Positions 32,593-40,652 of a stretch of DNA of 53,535 bases are shown here, one piece after another. A program made the translations under genes and the position numbers. Source of the stretch: Bacteroidales bacterium (GTDB taxonomy: Bacteria; Bacteroidota; Bacteroidia; Bacteroidales; UBA3824); assembly GCA_017960885.1 (NCBI GenBank), contig JAGCYI010000181.1:1-53535 (forward strand), read 5' to 3'. How positions within the stretch are numbered: the first letter of the stretch is position 1; the number at the start of each line of letters is the position of its first letter. The notes beneath the pieces were generated by a model. The model was not told the origin of the DNA and made no database searches. It saw only the letters and a list, made by a program, of their open reading frames with translations.

Positions 32593-35130
32593 CTACCCAA
32601 AAATCATATTAACCACAAATGCCAATATCCACGCTAAGGCGACGCTGTAACCTATTGATAGCCACATTAGTTTGCGCGAGCCGGTTTCTTTGCGGATGGC
32701 TACGGCGGTGGCTACGCAGGGCATATAGATGAGCACAAAGAGCATAAATCCGTATGCCGAGGCGGGGGTGAGAGGCGTGGAGGAGGTGTCGTTGAGGAGT
32801 TTCTCTGAGAGCGATTCGGTGTTCTCGTCGTTGCTGTGATAGAGCACGCCCATTGTGGATACCACTATCTCTTTGGCTGCCACGCCGGTGATGATGCTTA
32901 TGCCCATTTTCCAATTGAAGCCGAGGGGCGCTATCACTGGCTCGATGAATTTGCCAAGACGTCCTATGATGCTGCCTTCCTGATGGGCGTAACTGAGTTC
33001 GGTCTCCAATCCGGCAATTATGCTGTCGCGCTCGGCGGTGAGGATGTCGGCGTTGTCGGTGGCGGTTTTGATGCGGTAGTCGTAGTCGGATGAGGTCTGC
33101 GAAATTTGCTGCTCTATCTTGTCGGTGAGTTCGGTGTGCTGGGGGAAATATCCTAACGCCCAAATGATTATGGAGGCTATGAGGATTACTCCGCCCATTT
33201 TTTTGAGATACTGCTGAGCCTTTTCCCACATATGTTTGAGCACGCTGCGAAGGGTGGGGATGCGGTAGGGGGGAAGTTCCATCACAAAAGGCGCGTCCTG
33301 ACTTTTGAAAGCGGTTTTGCGGAGGAGGATTGCCGTGAGTCCCGCCACCAAAACTCCAACTGCATACACGCTGAACGTGATTGCGCCCTGGTGCGACGAG
33401 AAAAACGCTCCTGCTATTACCGCGTACACGGGCAGACGTGCGCTGCAACTCATATACGGGTTGATGAGCGTGGTGAGAATGCGGTCGCTACGGTTTTCGA
33501 GGGTTCGTGTGGCCATCACGGCGGGCACGTTGCAGCCGAAGCCCATAATGAGGGGAATGAACGATTTGCCGTGAAGACCTATCTTGTGCATAATCCTGTC
33601 GGTGAGAAACGCCACACGCGCCATATATCCGCTGTCTTCCATCAGCGAGATGAACATAAAGAGCAGCACGATGTTGGGCAGAAAAACTATCACTCCGCCT
33701 ACTCCGCCTATTATTCCGTCGCAGATGAGGTCTTTGAGCACGCCGTCGGGCATAAGCGTTTTTACCGTGTCGCCAATCCATTCTACGCCTGCCTCTATCC
33801 ATTGCATAGGGAAATCGCCGAGGATAAACGTTACCTCAAACATTAAGAAAATGATTAACAGGAATATAGGCATTCCAAAAATGCGGTGGGTGATTATATG
33901 GTCGATGCGGTCGGTCAACTTGCGTGTGTAGGTGAGTCCTACGGTGTAGGTCTCTTTGAGCGCACCTGCGATAAATCCGTAGCGGGTGTCGGTGATGAGC
34001 GACTCTGTGTCGGTCTGGTAGTTAGCCTCGATGGAGGCAATCTGCCTTTCTGATTCCTCGATAATGCAGTTGGGACTGTCCTCGTGCATATTGTCGGGCG
34101 TGTCGGACCCTTTGAGTTGAGGGTGCGAGTGAACGCCTTCGCGCACGTTGGTCATCACCATCTGCTTGATGTCGCTGTCCTTTTCCAACAGTTTGAGAGC
34201 CATAAACCGCGACGGAATGCTCGACAGCACGGCGTTGTCGTTGTGAAGGTATATTGCGTCCTGAATCTTGCGGATGGATTTTTCGATGTCGCTGCCAAAA
34301 TTGATATGTATGTGACGTATTGTGGGCGACTTGTCTTCAAAAGCGCGGATAACGGTGTCGAAAAGCACGCCAAAGCCGCGACCCTTGTTGCTCACCACCG
34401 GCACAAAGGGGATTCCGAGCATACGTCCGAGCGAAATGTAGTCGAGTTTGTCGCCACGAGCCTCCACCTCGTCGTACATATTGAGCGCCACCACCACCTT
34501 GACGTCGAGGTCGATAAGTTGCGTGGTGAGGTAGAGGTTTCGTTCAAGGTTCGACGCGTCTACCATATTGATAATCACGTCGGGATTCTGTTCGGTGATG
34601 TATTTGCGCACATAGATTTCTTCGGCGGAATATGCTGTGAGCGAGTACGTTCCTGGAAGGTCGGTGATGTTGATAGTGTAGCCTTCGTATTCAAACTTGG
34701 CTGTTTTGGCATCAACGGTAACGCCGCTGTAATTGCCCACGCGCTCCTTGCTGCCCGATGCGTAGTTGTAGAAAGTGGTTTTGCCGCAGTTGGGATTTCC
34801 CACAAGAGCCACGTTGACAGTGTGTCCGTGGTCTTCCACCTCGTTTTTGATAACCTCCTCGATAGTAAGGTTTTCGGTCTGGTTGGCGGCAGCCTCCACA
34901 ATATGTTCCATCGACACCACCTCAATCATTTCAGCCTCGCGACGGCGGAGCGAAAGGTGGTATCCCATAATCTCGTATTCTATGGGGTCGTTGAGGGGCG
35001 CCTGTTTGATAACGTGGACGGTTTTGCCCTTTACAAACCCCATCTCCATAACTCTTTTGCGGAATGTTCCGCGTCCTTTGATCTTGGTTATTACGGCCTT
35101 CTGGTCGATTTCTACTTCGCTTAGGTTCAT
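32593..35130 (-). CDS. feoB: FeoA-FeoB fusion, ferrous iron transporter
   Basis: 845 residues from ATG 35130 (MNLSEVEIDQKAVITKIKG); a start at 35142 is also possible. Residues 1-75 are a FeoA-like SH3 domain (FRKRVMEMGFVKGKTVHVIKQAPLNDPIEYEIMGYHLSLRRREAE is its core). The FeoB G domain follows with GNPNCGKTTFYN (G1), DLPGTYSLTAYS (G3) and NMYDE (G4 in place of NxxD), then the Gate transmembrane regions with FGCNVPAVMATRT and GAAKEIVVST-like (GVAAKEIVVST) motifs. It imports Fe2+ under anaerobic conditions. The fusion is common in Bacteroidales. Own promoter. Confidence 0.97.
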   Translation of the reverse strand: MNLSEVEIDQKAVITKIKGRGTFRKRVMEMGFVKGKTVHVIKQAPLNDPIEYEIMGYHLSLRRREAEMIEVVSMEHIVEAAANQTENLTIEEVIKNEVEDHGHTVNVALVGNPNCGKTTFYNYASGSKERVGNYSGVTVDAKTAKFEYEGYTINITDLPGTYSLTAYSAEEIYVRKYITEQNPDVIINMVDASNLERNLYLTTQLIDLDVKVVVALNMYDEVEARGDKLDYISLGRMLGIPFVPVVSNKGRGFGVLFDTVIRAFEDKSPTIRHIHINFGSDIEKSIRKIQDAIYLHNDNAVLSSIPSRFMALKLLEKDSDIKQMVMTNVREGVHSHPQLKGSDTPDNMHEDSPNCIIEESERQIASIEANYQTDTESLITDTRYGFIAGALKETYTVGLTYTRKLTDRIDHIITHRIFGMPIFLLIIFLMFEVTFILGDFPMQWIEAGVEWIGDTVKTLMPDGVLKDLICDGIIGGVGGVIVFLPNIVLLFMFISLMEDSGYMARVAFLTDRIMHKIGLHGKSFIPLIMGFGCNVPAVMATRTLENRSDRILTTLINPYMSCSARLPVYAVIAGAFFSSHQGAITFSVYAVGVLVAGLTAILLRKTAFKSQDAPFVMELPPYRIPTLRSVLKHMWEKAQQYLKKMGGVILIASIIIWALGYFPQHTELTDKIEQQISQTSSDYDYRIKTATDNADILTAERDSIIAGLETELSYAHQEGSIIGRLGKFIEPVIAPLGFNWKMGISIITGVAAKEIVVSTMGVLYHSNDENTESLSEKLLNDTSSTPLTPASAYGFMLFVLIYMPCVATAVAIRKETGSRKLMWLSIGYSVALAWILAFVVNMIFG

Positions 35131-35153
35131 CTTGATGCACAATTTTCAAGATG

Positions 35154-35185
35154 CAAAAATAGGGAATATTTGAGTGATGGGCAAT
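35154..35185 (-). promoter_or_regulatory. Promoter of feoAB
   Basis: Minus strand: ATTG (35182-35185), 20 bp, TATTTTTG (35154-35161), 23 bp upstream of the ATG at 35130. No obvious Fur dyad was seen. Confidence 0.7.
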
Positions 35186-35212
35186 ACCTAAAAAAGGGGA
35201 TAATTTGGTTTG

Positions 35213-35632
35213 TTAGTTCTCCGAATTAAATGTTGATATGAATTCTTGCGATGTCATTAATGGAAGTGTGGAGATGGATTCAAAGTCTTTTTTATTGTTG
35301 GTAATTATTATGTCGCAACCTTCTGATTTGGCGCATTGGTATTGGAGCATATCTTCAAAATCTGGTGCGGGTTGATTGATTGCAGCGGAGATATGATTTG
35401 GCAACAGCGGTAGCATATCTATATCTTCGGACAGCATTCCCAAAATGCGGTAAATCAGCATGGGTGGTTCTTTTCTCAAAATATATGCAATATTGGCATA
35501 TGATAATGTGCTGGCACATACTTCAATCTTTCCGTTGTAGGCTTCATCTAAAATTTTGACTGCAAAATCATAGTTCTCGCGGTGTTGGGCAAGGTCGAGC
35601 AAAATATTGGTATCAAGGAAAAGTCGTTTCAT
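35213..35632 (-). CDS. PIN domain toxin (second module)
   Basis: 139 residues. PIN signature: LFLDTNILLDLAQHR (first Asp), ASTLSYANIAYIL, DFEDMLQYQCAKSEGCDIIITNNKKDF (Asp pair plus NNKKDF, as in VapC-like PIN proteins). Predicted ribonuclease. ATG overlaps the upstream antitoxin stop by 4 bp. Different PIN subfamily from 25296-25718: the catalytic segment reads FEDMLQ here. Confidence 0.9.
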   Translation of the reverse strand: MKRLFLDTNILLDLAQHRENYDFAVKILDEAYNGKIEVCASTLSYANIAYILRKEPPMLIYRILGMLSEDIDMLPLLPNHISAAINQPAPDFEDMLQYQCAKSEGCDIIITNNKKDFESISTLPLMTSQEFISTFNSEN

Positions 35633-35961
35633 TTCATATGCTTTTGAATAATGGCAAACGTTTTTTCATCCATATCTTCGGCGGAAAGATTCAAGTTTTG
35701 CGCTTCTTCACGCTGTTTGTCAGTGAGTTGATTCCAAGCATCCTGACAGTTCCATTTTTGCGATTCAGACAGATTCATACTGTTCCATTTCATAGATGGA
35801 GAAATGCGAGACCCGTTGTTTGATTGTGATGGCTCGTGTTCGTTCATAGATTCGGTAAGATACATTACCACAATCATCTTTTGTTCGCGAGTCATACCCT
35901 GCATTAGGTTAATGTACGGTGCCATCGGCGTAGACTTTATTCTTAATGCTGTCGCTGTCAT
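35629..35961 (-). CDS. Antitoxin of the second PIN module
   Basis: 110 residues directly upstream of, and overlapping, the PIN toxin gene. N-terminus YINLMQGMTREQKMIVVMYLTESMN resembles the antitoxin at 25721-25993 in spacing of hydrophobic and basic residues. The C-terminal half is Trp/Asn/Gln-rich (WNSMNLSESQKWNCQDAWNQLTDKQREEAQ) and probably contacts the toxin. No recognised DNA-binding motif. A TATATTTG box (minus strand of 35983-35990) lies 21 bp upstream of the start. Confidence 0.78.
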   Translation of the reverse strand: MTATALRIKSTPMAPYINLMQGMTREQKMIVVMYLTESMNEHEPSQSNNGSRISPSMKWNSMNLSESQKWNCQDAWNQLTDKQREEAQNLNLSAEDMDEKTFAIIQKHMK

Positions 35962-35982
35962 AATGAAATTTTTTTTATTTTA

Positions 35983-35990
35983 CAAATATA
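35983..35990 (-). promoter_or_regulatory. -7 box for second toxin-antitoxin operon
   Basis: Minus-strand TATATTTG, 21 bp from the antitoxin ATG. The rest of the 227-bp gap to queE (35962-36188) is A+T-rich without further structure. Confidence 0.6.
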
Positions 35991-36127
35991 CAATAAATAA
36001 CTGATTCTACCAATAATTTGAACAAAAATGTTATTAACTTATTCATAAATATTTGGTGGTATTTGTGCCATTGTATAATAACCTGCTGTGTTTTTAATTA
36101 ATGCGCTTTTTCGTTCTGCGTTTTTTA

Positions 36128-36159
36128 TTTGCTTTTTTTGAATGTATGGATTATCTTTG
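36128..36159 (+). promoter_or_regulatory. Promoter of queE
   Basis: TTTG (36128-36131), 20 bp, TATCTTTG (36152-36159), 29 bp before the ATG at 36189. The in-frame TTG at 36129 is the -33 element, not a start codon. Confidence 0.8.
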
Positions 36160-36188
36160 TCGGCAAAGAATTAAAACTATTGTACATT

Positions 36189-36809
36189 ATGGTAGAAGTG
36201 GATTTATCAGGACTGACACTCCCTATTTGTGAGGAGTTTTATTCTATTCAGGGCGAGGGCGTTAACGCTGGCAATGCGGCTTATTTTATCAGACTTGCGG
36301 GTTGTGATGTTAACTGCAAATGGTGCGACACCAAACAGTCGTGGAATGTTGATAACGCCACTGTCTGCAATGTGGAGGATATTGCCAAAAGAGCGTTGTC
36401 GTCGTCGGCTCAGAATGTGGTGATTACGGGCGGCGAACCGCTGATGTACAATCTCGAACCCCTATGTCAACAATTGGAACGCTACTGCCTTTCTGTTTGG
36501 CTCGAAACTTCCGGCACTCATTATCTTTCAGGTAGTTTCGACTGGATTTGTGTGTCGCCAAAGAGTTTTAAACTGCCGTTGGACGAGGTGCTTGAACAGG
36601 CTCACGAACTCAAAGTGGTGATTTCTTCGCCCGAAGATTTTGACTTTGCACAACAGTGCGCCTCAAAGGTGGCTGCCGAGTGCGTGTTGACTATGCAGCC
36701 CGAATGGTCGGCTCGTGAAACTGTTGCGCCGCTGATTTTAGATTATGTGCTTAAACATCCGATTTGGAAAATGTCGGTGCAGATGCATAAGTATCTGAAT
36801 TTTAAATAA
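36189..36809 (+). CDS. queE: 7-carboxy-7-deazaguanine synthase
   Basis: 206 residues from ATG 36189 (MVEVDLSGLTLPICEEFYSI). Radical SAM enzyme of queuosine/7-deazapurine synthesis that contracts 6-carboxytetrahydropterin to CDG. EEFYSIQGEG is the QueE N-terminal motif; the cluster motif is C39-x3-C43-x2-C46 (GCDVNCKWCDT); TGGEPL follows; the C-terminal YxMQPEW-like segment is TMQPEWSARE and the end is MSVQMHKYLNF. No other queuosine genes are in the window. Its stop abuts the stop of the convergent biotin-carrier gene. Confidence 0.97.
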   Translation: MVEVDLSGLTLPICEEFYSIQGEGVNAGNAAYFIRLAGCDVNCKWCDTKQSWNVDNATVCNVEDIAKRALSSSAQNVVITGGEPLMYNLEPLCQQLERYCLSVWLETSGTHYLSGSFDWICVSPKSFKLPLDEVLEQAHELKVVISSPEDFDFAQQCASKVAAECVLTMQPEWSARETVAPLILDYVLKHPIWKMSVQMHKYLNFK

Positions 36810-37109
36810 CTATTCAATCTCCGCCAATACAAAATTCTTACCCACTTCTTCGCCTTCGGAAACATTGATGGTTTTGATTGTGCCTGAGGTTTGGGCGTAG
36901 ATGTTGTTGCGCATTTTCATTGCCTCGTACACAAACAGACGGTCGCCGGGTTGAATCTGCTGACCAACTGAAACATATATTTTTGTGATTTTGCCGGGCA
37001 TCTGCAATACCACACGGTTGCATATGGGTTTCTGCCACGGACGACGGTTTTTGAATTTATCCGTGAGCGTGGTGTTGTAGTTTGTGCCGCCGATATTTAG
37101 TAATTCCAT
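36810..37109 (-). CDS. Biotin carboxyl carrier protein
   Basis: 99 residues from ATG 37109 (MELLNIGGTNYNTTL). The upstream in-frame Met codons lie in the heptamer repeat and are rejected. The biotinyl domain covers the last 70 residues; the Lys in VYEAMKMRN is the biotinylation site, with PGKITKIYVSVGQQIQPGDRL before it. It shuttles carboxyl groups for the carboxyltransferase encoded upstream, as in methylmalonyl-CoA decarboxylase or propionyl-CoA carboxylase. Confidence 0.93.
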   Translation of the reverse strand: MELLNIGGTNYNTTLTDKFKNRRPWQKPICNRVVLQMPGKITKIYVSVGQQIQPGDRLFVYEAMKMRNNIYAQTSGTIKTINVSEGEEVGKNFVLAEIE

Positions 37110-37114
37110 TTCTT

Positions 37115-37168
37115 TAATGCATAATTCATAATTCATAATGCATAATTGCCAATTAACAATTGTCAATT
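37115..37168 (-). repeat. CATAATK heptamer repeat, second array
   Basis: Tandem 7-bp units (CATAATT, CATAATT, CATAATG, CATAATT) plus CAATTAACAATTGTCAATTAC fill the gap between the carboxyltransferase and biotin-carrier genes. As at 2867-2909 the array ends a few bases before an ATGGAA start. Confidence 0.85.
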
Positions 37169-38705
37169 ACATCGGAATAAGTCCGTGTTTTTTTTCGGGG
37201 GGACGGGCGGTTTTGCCTTTCGACACTTTGAGCGCGTGGGCTATCATTGTGCGGGTTTCCGACGGCTCAATTACGGCGTCGATGTAGCCCATTCCTGCTG
37301 CCACGTAGGGACTTGCAAATTTTTTCTTGTATTCCTGAATCTTGTGCTGGCGTACATCTTCGGGGTTTTCGGCTGCCATAAGTTCCTTGCGGAAGATTAC
37401 GTTTACCGCGCTTTCGGGACCCATTACTGATATTTCGGCATCGGGCCACGCAAAAACCGAGTCTGCACCAAGGTGAATGCTGTTCATAGCAATGTAGCCG
37501 CCGCCGTATGCCTTGCGGAGAATTACCGTTACCGTGGGCACTGTCGCCTCTGAATATGCGTAAAGAATCTTTGCACCGTGGCGGATAATGCCTGCGTGCT
37601 CTTGGTCAACGCCCGGAAGATAGCCCGGAAGGTCTACAAGTGTAACAATCGGAATGTTGAAAGCGTCGCAAAAACGCACGAATGCCGAAATCTTGTCGCT
37701 GCTGTCCACGTCTAAAACGCCTGCCATCATAGCCGGCTGGTTTGCCACAAATGCGGTGCTTTCGCCGTCCACACGTCCGAAACCAACTACGGCGTTTGGC
37801 GCAAATCCCGAACGGATTTCTAAAAATTCGGAATTGTCGGTGATACATTCTATAATGTTGCGCACGTCGTATGCCTCGCGCGGGTCTTGGGGAACGATGT
37901 TTTCGATGTCGTTTCGCCGTGGTGCAACTGGTGCCGTCTGAGGTGCTTTTACGTGGTTGTTTTGCGGAATATATTGCAGAAGTTTTTTTATCTGTTCAAA
38001 ACATTCTAATTCAGATTGGGCAAAAAAATGTGCGTTGCCCGAAATCTGGCTCTGCACCTTTGCGCCTCCGAGGTCTTCGGCTGAGATTTTTTCGCCAAGT
38101 ACGGTCTTAATCACCTCAGGACCTGTGATAAACATTTTTGAAATCTTGTCTACCACAAATACAAAGTCGGTTAGGGCAGGGGAGTAGACCGCTCCGCCGG
38201 CGCAAGGACCGAGCACCACCGAAATCTGCGGAATAATGCCCGATGCCATTGTGTTGCGGTAAAATATTTCGCCGTAGCCTGCCAACGAGTTGATGCCCTC
38301 TTGGATACGTGCGCCGCCGCTGTCGTTGATGCCGATTAGGGGCACACGCATTTTTAGGGCGCGGTCCATAATCTTGATAATCTTTTTGGCGTGCATCATT
38401 CCGAGCGAACCTCCCGCCACGGTAAAGTCCTGAGCGTAAATGCATACGGGCATTCCGTTGATAGTGCCTGTGCCTGTGATTACTCCGTCGCCGAGAATCT
38501 CTTTGCGGTCGTCTTCAAACACTGCGTTGGAGTTTTGCACAAACATATCGTACTCTTGAAACGAGTCGTTGTCCAAAAGGTCGATAATGCGCTCACGTGC
38601 AGATAGTTTGCCGAGAGCCATCTGTTTTTCCAACGCCTGTTCGCCGCCGCCGTGCTTTACCTTTTCGCGGAGTTTTTGCAACTCCTTGTTTTTGCTGCTA
38701 CTCAT
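37167..38705 (-). CDS. Acyl-CoA carboxyltransferase (MmdA / PccB type)
   Basis: 512 residues, normal for the carboxyltransferase subunit of propionyl-CoA carboxylase or the alpha subunit of methylmalonyl-CoA decarboxylase. Features: LGKLSARERIIDLLD near the N-terminus, VAGGSLGMMHAKKI and GINDSGGARIQEGI (oxyanion hole region), GPCAGGAVYSPALTDF, GFGRVDGESTAFVANQP, YGGGYIAMNS, and the C-terminal PPEKKHGLIPM. It links propionyl-CoA and methylmalonyl-CoA in the succinate-propionate pathway of Bacteroidales. The biotin-carrier gene follows; no biotin carboxylase or oadB/mmdB-type membrane subunit is visible in the window, so the exact complex is open. Confidence 0.95.
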   Translation of the reverse strand: MSSSKNKELQKLREKVKHGGGEQALEKQMALGKLSARERIIDLLDNDSFQEYDMFVQNSNAVFEDDRKEILGDGVITGTGTINGMPVCIYAQDFTVAGGSLGMMHAKKIIKIMDRALKMRVPLIGINDSGGARIQEGINSLAGYGEIFYRNTMASGIIPQISVVLGPCAGGAVYSPALTDFVFVVDKISKMFITGPEVIKTVLGEKISAEDLGGAKVQSQISGNAHFFAQSELECFEQIKKLLQYIPQNNHVKAPQTAPVAPRRNDIENIVPQDPREAYDVRNIIECITDNSEFLEIRSGFAPNAVVGFGRVDGESTAFVANQPAMMAGVLDVDSSDKISAFVRFCDAFNIPIVTLVDLPGYLPGVDQEHAGIIRHGAKILYAYSEATVPTVTVILRKAYGGGYIAMNSIHLGADSVFAWPDAEISVMGPESAVNVIFRKELMAAENPEDVRQHKIQEYKKKFASPYVAAGMGYIDAVIEPSETRTMIAHALKVSKGKTARPPEKKHGLIPM

Positions 38706-38715
38706 CTGCGATATG

Positions 38716-39141
38716 TTAGAGAACTGGGGGCTCTTCTGATTTGTCTACTTTCTGGGGACCGCTGCTGGGTGTGGTAGAAAGTATTATCACGCTGTCAACC
38801 ACAAACTTGCTGAATCCGCGCCAAGGAAGCGAGTTGTTGTATTCTTTGTAGTGCAGTTTTATGTTCTTGCTGCTTACGTCTTCTAATTGTTCGAGAAACT
38901 TGCCCACACTTTCGGTAGCCGAAAACTCAAACTCGTTGCTCTGTACGCCTGTGCCGCCGCCTTTGTAGCCCGACTGTATGAGTTTGCCTTCGTAGGTTTT
39001 GAAAATGTAGCCTTTGCACATAATGTTGTTCAGCTGTCCTTCTTTGTAGCCGTCGGCAAATGTCCAATAGTATCTGAAATATACAAACAGGCTCAAAGCC
39101 AATACTATAACTACCGATGCTATGATAATTACTTTTTTCAT
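38716..39141 (-). CDS. Small membrane-anchored protein of unknown function
   Basis: 141 residues. One N-terminal membrane helix (KKVIIIASVVIVLALSLFVYF), then a soluble domain beginning TFADGYKEGQLNNIMCKGYIFKTYEGKLIQSG, a motif I know from small Bacteroidota proteins without assigned function, and a Pro/Ser/Lys tail. It lies 10 bp upstream of the carboxyltransferase gene and in the same direction, so it could be co-transcribed; no functional link is evident. Confidence 0.75.
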   Translation of the reverse strand: MKKVIIIASVVIVLALSLFVYFRYYWTFADGYKEGQLNNIMCKGYIFKTYEGKLIQSGYKGGGTGVQSNEFEFSATESVGKFLEQLEDVSSKNIKLHYKEYNNSLPWRGFSKFVVDSVIILSTTPSSGPQKVDKSEEPPVL

Positions 39142-39221
39142 CTTTGAATATTTTTAAGTTAATACTACCACAAAGTTAAAATATTTTTTTTGAATGAGTA
39201 TTATTATTTAAAAGATATTTT

Positions 39222-39229
39222 TATTTTTG
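39222..39229 (+). promoter_or_regulatory. -7 box for membrane protein gene
   Basis: TATTTTTG, 34 bp upstream of the ATG. Confidence 0.55.
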
Positions 39230-39263
39230 CAATTGTTATTTCTAATCTTAAAACTATACGAAT

Positions 39264-39986
39264 ATGAAAGAATTTGATTTTAAAGATGTTGAAGACCTGT
39301 TAAAAGGAGCATTGAAAATATTTACAGATAATTGGATTCCACTTTGCGTGTCGTGTTTATTAGGCTACTTTGTACCTTTAATGGTATATTATTTTTTCCA
39401 ATTTGGTTTAATGGGGTCTGCCCCTATGCTTGCGGAAACAAACGTTAACATTGATGCTCTATATGGTATGCTGATCGGATTAGGAGTGGGTTGGTTTCTT
39501 CTTATATGTGTGATTTCGTTATATTCTGTTGGTATAATTAACTATAGCATAAAGTTATGTCGAGGAGAAAATCCAATGCCTAAGGATTTTTTCTTGCCTA
39601 TAACAACTTATTTAAAATTGATAGCCGCAGGAATACTTCTTGTTATTGCTTATTGTATTGGTTTTGTGCTTTGTTTCATACCAGGTTTCTTAGTGGCTTT
39701 CTTCACCTCTTTAGTTATGTACATTATTATAGATCGTAATGAATTAGGTGTCATTGATAGTATAAAGTATTCTTGCACCATAATAAAAGAGAATTGGAAG
39801 GTTGCTATTGTTACATTTTTGATTCTCTATGTTATACAATTTGTACTTGGCTGTACTATGGTGGGAATGATTCCTGCATATCCATTTGGAGTTTTGGTAA
39901 CAGCACTTTTGTACCTCAAGCTTCATGGTGCTTCGTCGTCAGCTGCTGAACCACAAAATGAAATTCCGCCAACGGTACAATATTAA
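39264..39986 (+). CDS. Multi-pass membrane protein
   Basis: 240 residues with five hydrophobic segments (WIPLCVSCLLGYFVPLMVYYFF, VGWFLLICVISLYSVGIINY, LIAAGILLVIAYCIGFVLCFI, FFTSLVMYIIID, VAIVTFLILYVIQFVLGCTMV). Central LCRGENPMPKDFF and IPGFLVAFFTSLVMYIIIDRNELGVIDSIKYSCTIIKENW pattern resembles the YciC/DUF975-type small membrane proteins, whose function is unknown. Noticeably A+T-rich compared with its neighbours. The nitroreductase gene follows after 4 bp. Confidence 0.8.
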   Translation: MKEFDFKDVEDLLKGALKIFTDNWIPLCVSCLLGYFVPLMVYYFFQFGLMGSAPMLAETNVNIDALYGMLIGLGVGWFLLICVISLYSVGIINYSIKLCRGENPMPKDFFLPITTYLKLIAAGILLVIAYCIGFVLCFIPGFLVAFFTSLVMYIIIDRNELGVIDSIKYSCTIIKENWKVAIVTFLILYVIQFVLGCTMVGMIPAYPFGVLVTALLYLKLHGASSSAAEPQNEIPPTVQY

Positions 39987-39990
39987 TGCT

Positions 39991-40623
39991 ATGGCTGATA
40001 ATTATTTAGAAAAACGCTACGAGGAGTTTTTTGGCAATGCGAAAAAAACTCATAAGTCATCTGTTTCGCTTGATACTCTTTTAGAAAAAAACCGCAGTGT
40101 ACGTGGCTATAATAAGGACGTAGTTGTTTCTGAGGAGGTTTTACGGCGGATAGTGGGAGTTAACACCAAGGTAGCTTCAGCTAAAAACCAACAAGTGCTT
40201 CGTTTCCGTTTGGTGACGCGTGAAAGTGGCGCTGATTTGGTGTTGCCTAATATTAAGATGGGCGGAGCTCTTCCCGAACTGCATCTGCCTTTTGAAGGAA
40301 CTGAACCAGAGGCGTTTATTGTTGTATGCTCCAATATAGAGCCCAATTCGTGGGTATATACCGATTTGGGTATTTCGTTGCAGAGTATGTTGCTCAAAGC
40401 CGTAGAAATTGGTTTAAATGGCTTGATTATATTCGCTTTTAATGAGAAAGTTATAACAGAAAAACTAAATCTGCCTTACCGACCATTGGCGTTGCTTGCT
40501 ATAGGCAAATCTGCCGAAAAGTTTAAACTGGTTCGCATATCGCCTAACGACAGCCATAAGTATTACCGCGACGGCGGCGTGCATTATGTTCCTAAAATTG
40601 GCGTGGATGATTTAATTATTTAG
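39991..40623 (+). CDS. Nitroreductase family protein
   Basis: 210 residues from ATG 39991 (MADNYLEKRYEEFFGN). FMN-binding nitroreductase pattern: LLEKNRSVRGYNKDVVVSEEVLRRIV at the N-terminal half, VYTDLGISLQSMLLKAVEIGLNGLIIFAFNE and LPYRPLALLAIGKSAEKF. Members reduce nitro compounds, quinones or act in flavin chemistry; substrate unknown. Located 4 bp behind the membrane protein gene, probably one transcript. Confidence 0.9.
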   Translation: MADNYLEKRYEEFFGNAKKTHKSSVSLDTLLEKNRSVRGYNKDVVVSEEVLRRIVGVNTKVASAKNQQVLRFRLVTRESGADLVLPNIKMGGALPELHLPFEGTEPEAFIVVCSNIEPNSWVYTDLGISLQSMLLKAVEIGLNGLIIFAFNEKVITEKLNLPYRPLALLAIGKSAEKFKLVRISPNDSHKYYRDGGVHYVPKIGVDDLII

Positions 40624-40631
40624 TATCTTTG
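40624..40631 (+). promoter_or_regulatory. -7 box for outer-membrane protein gene
   Basis: TATCTTTG overlapping the end of the nitroreductase frame, 21 bp upstream of the ATG at 40653; the in-frame TTG at 40629 belongs to this box. Confidence 0.65.
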
Positions 40632-40652
40632 CAGCCGAAATATTTTTATGGC

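Noticed and set aside
34084..35124. 346-residue plus-strand ORF
   Set aside because: Antisense to feoB; His/Val-rich composition is typical of a shadow of a GTPase/transport gene.
37110..37166. N-terminal extension of the biotin carrier gene
   Set aside because: Residues come from translated heptamer repeat; the family-like start is MELLNIGG at 37109.
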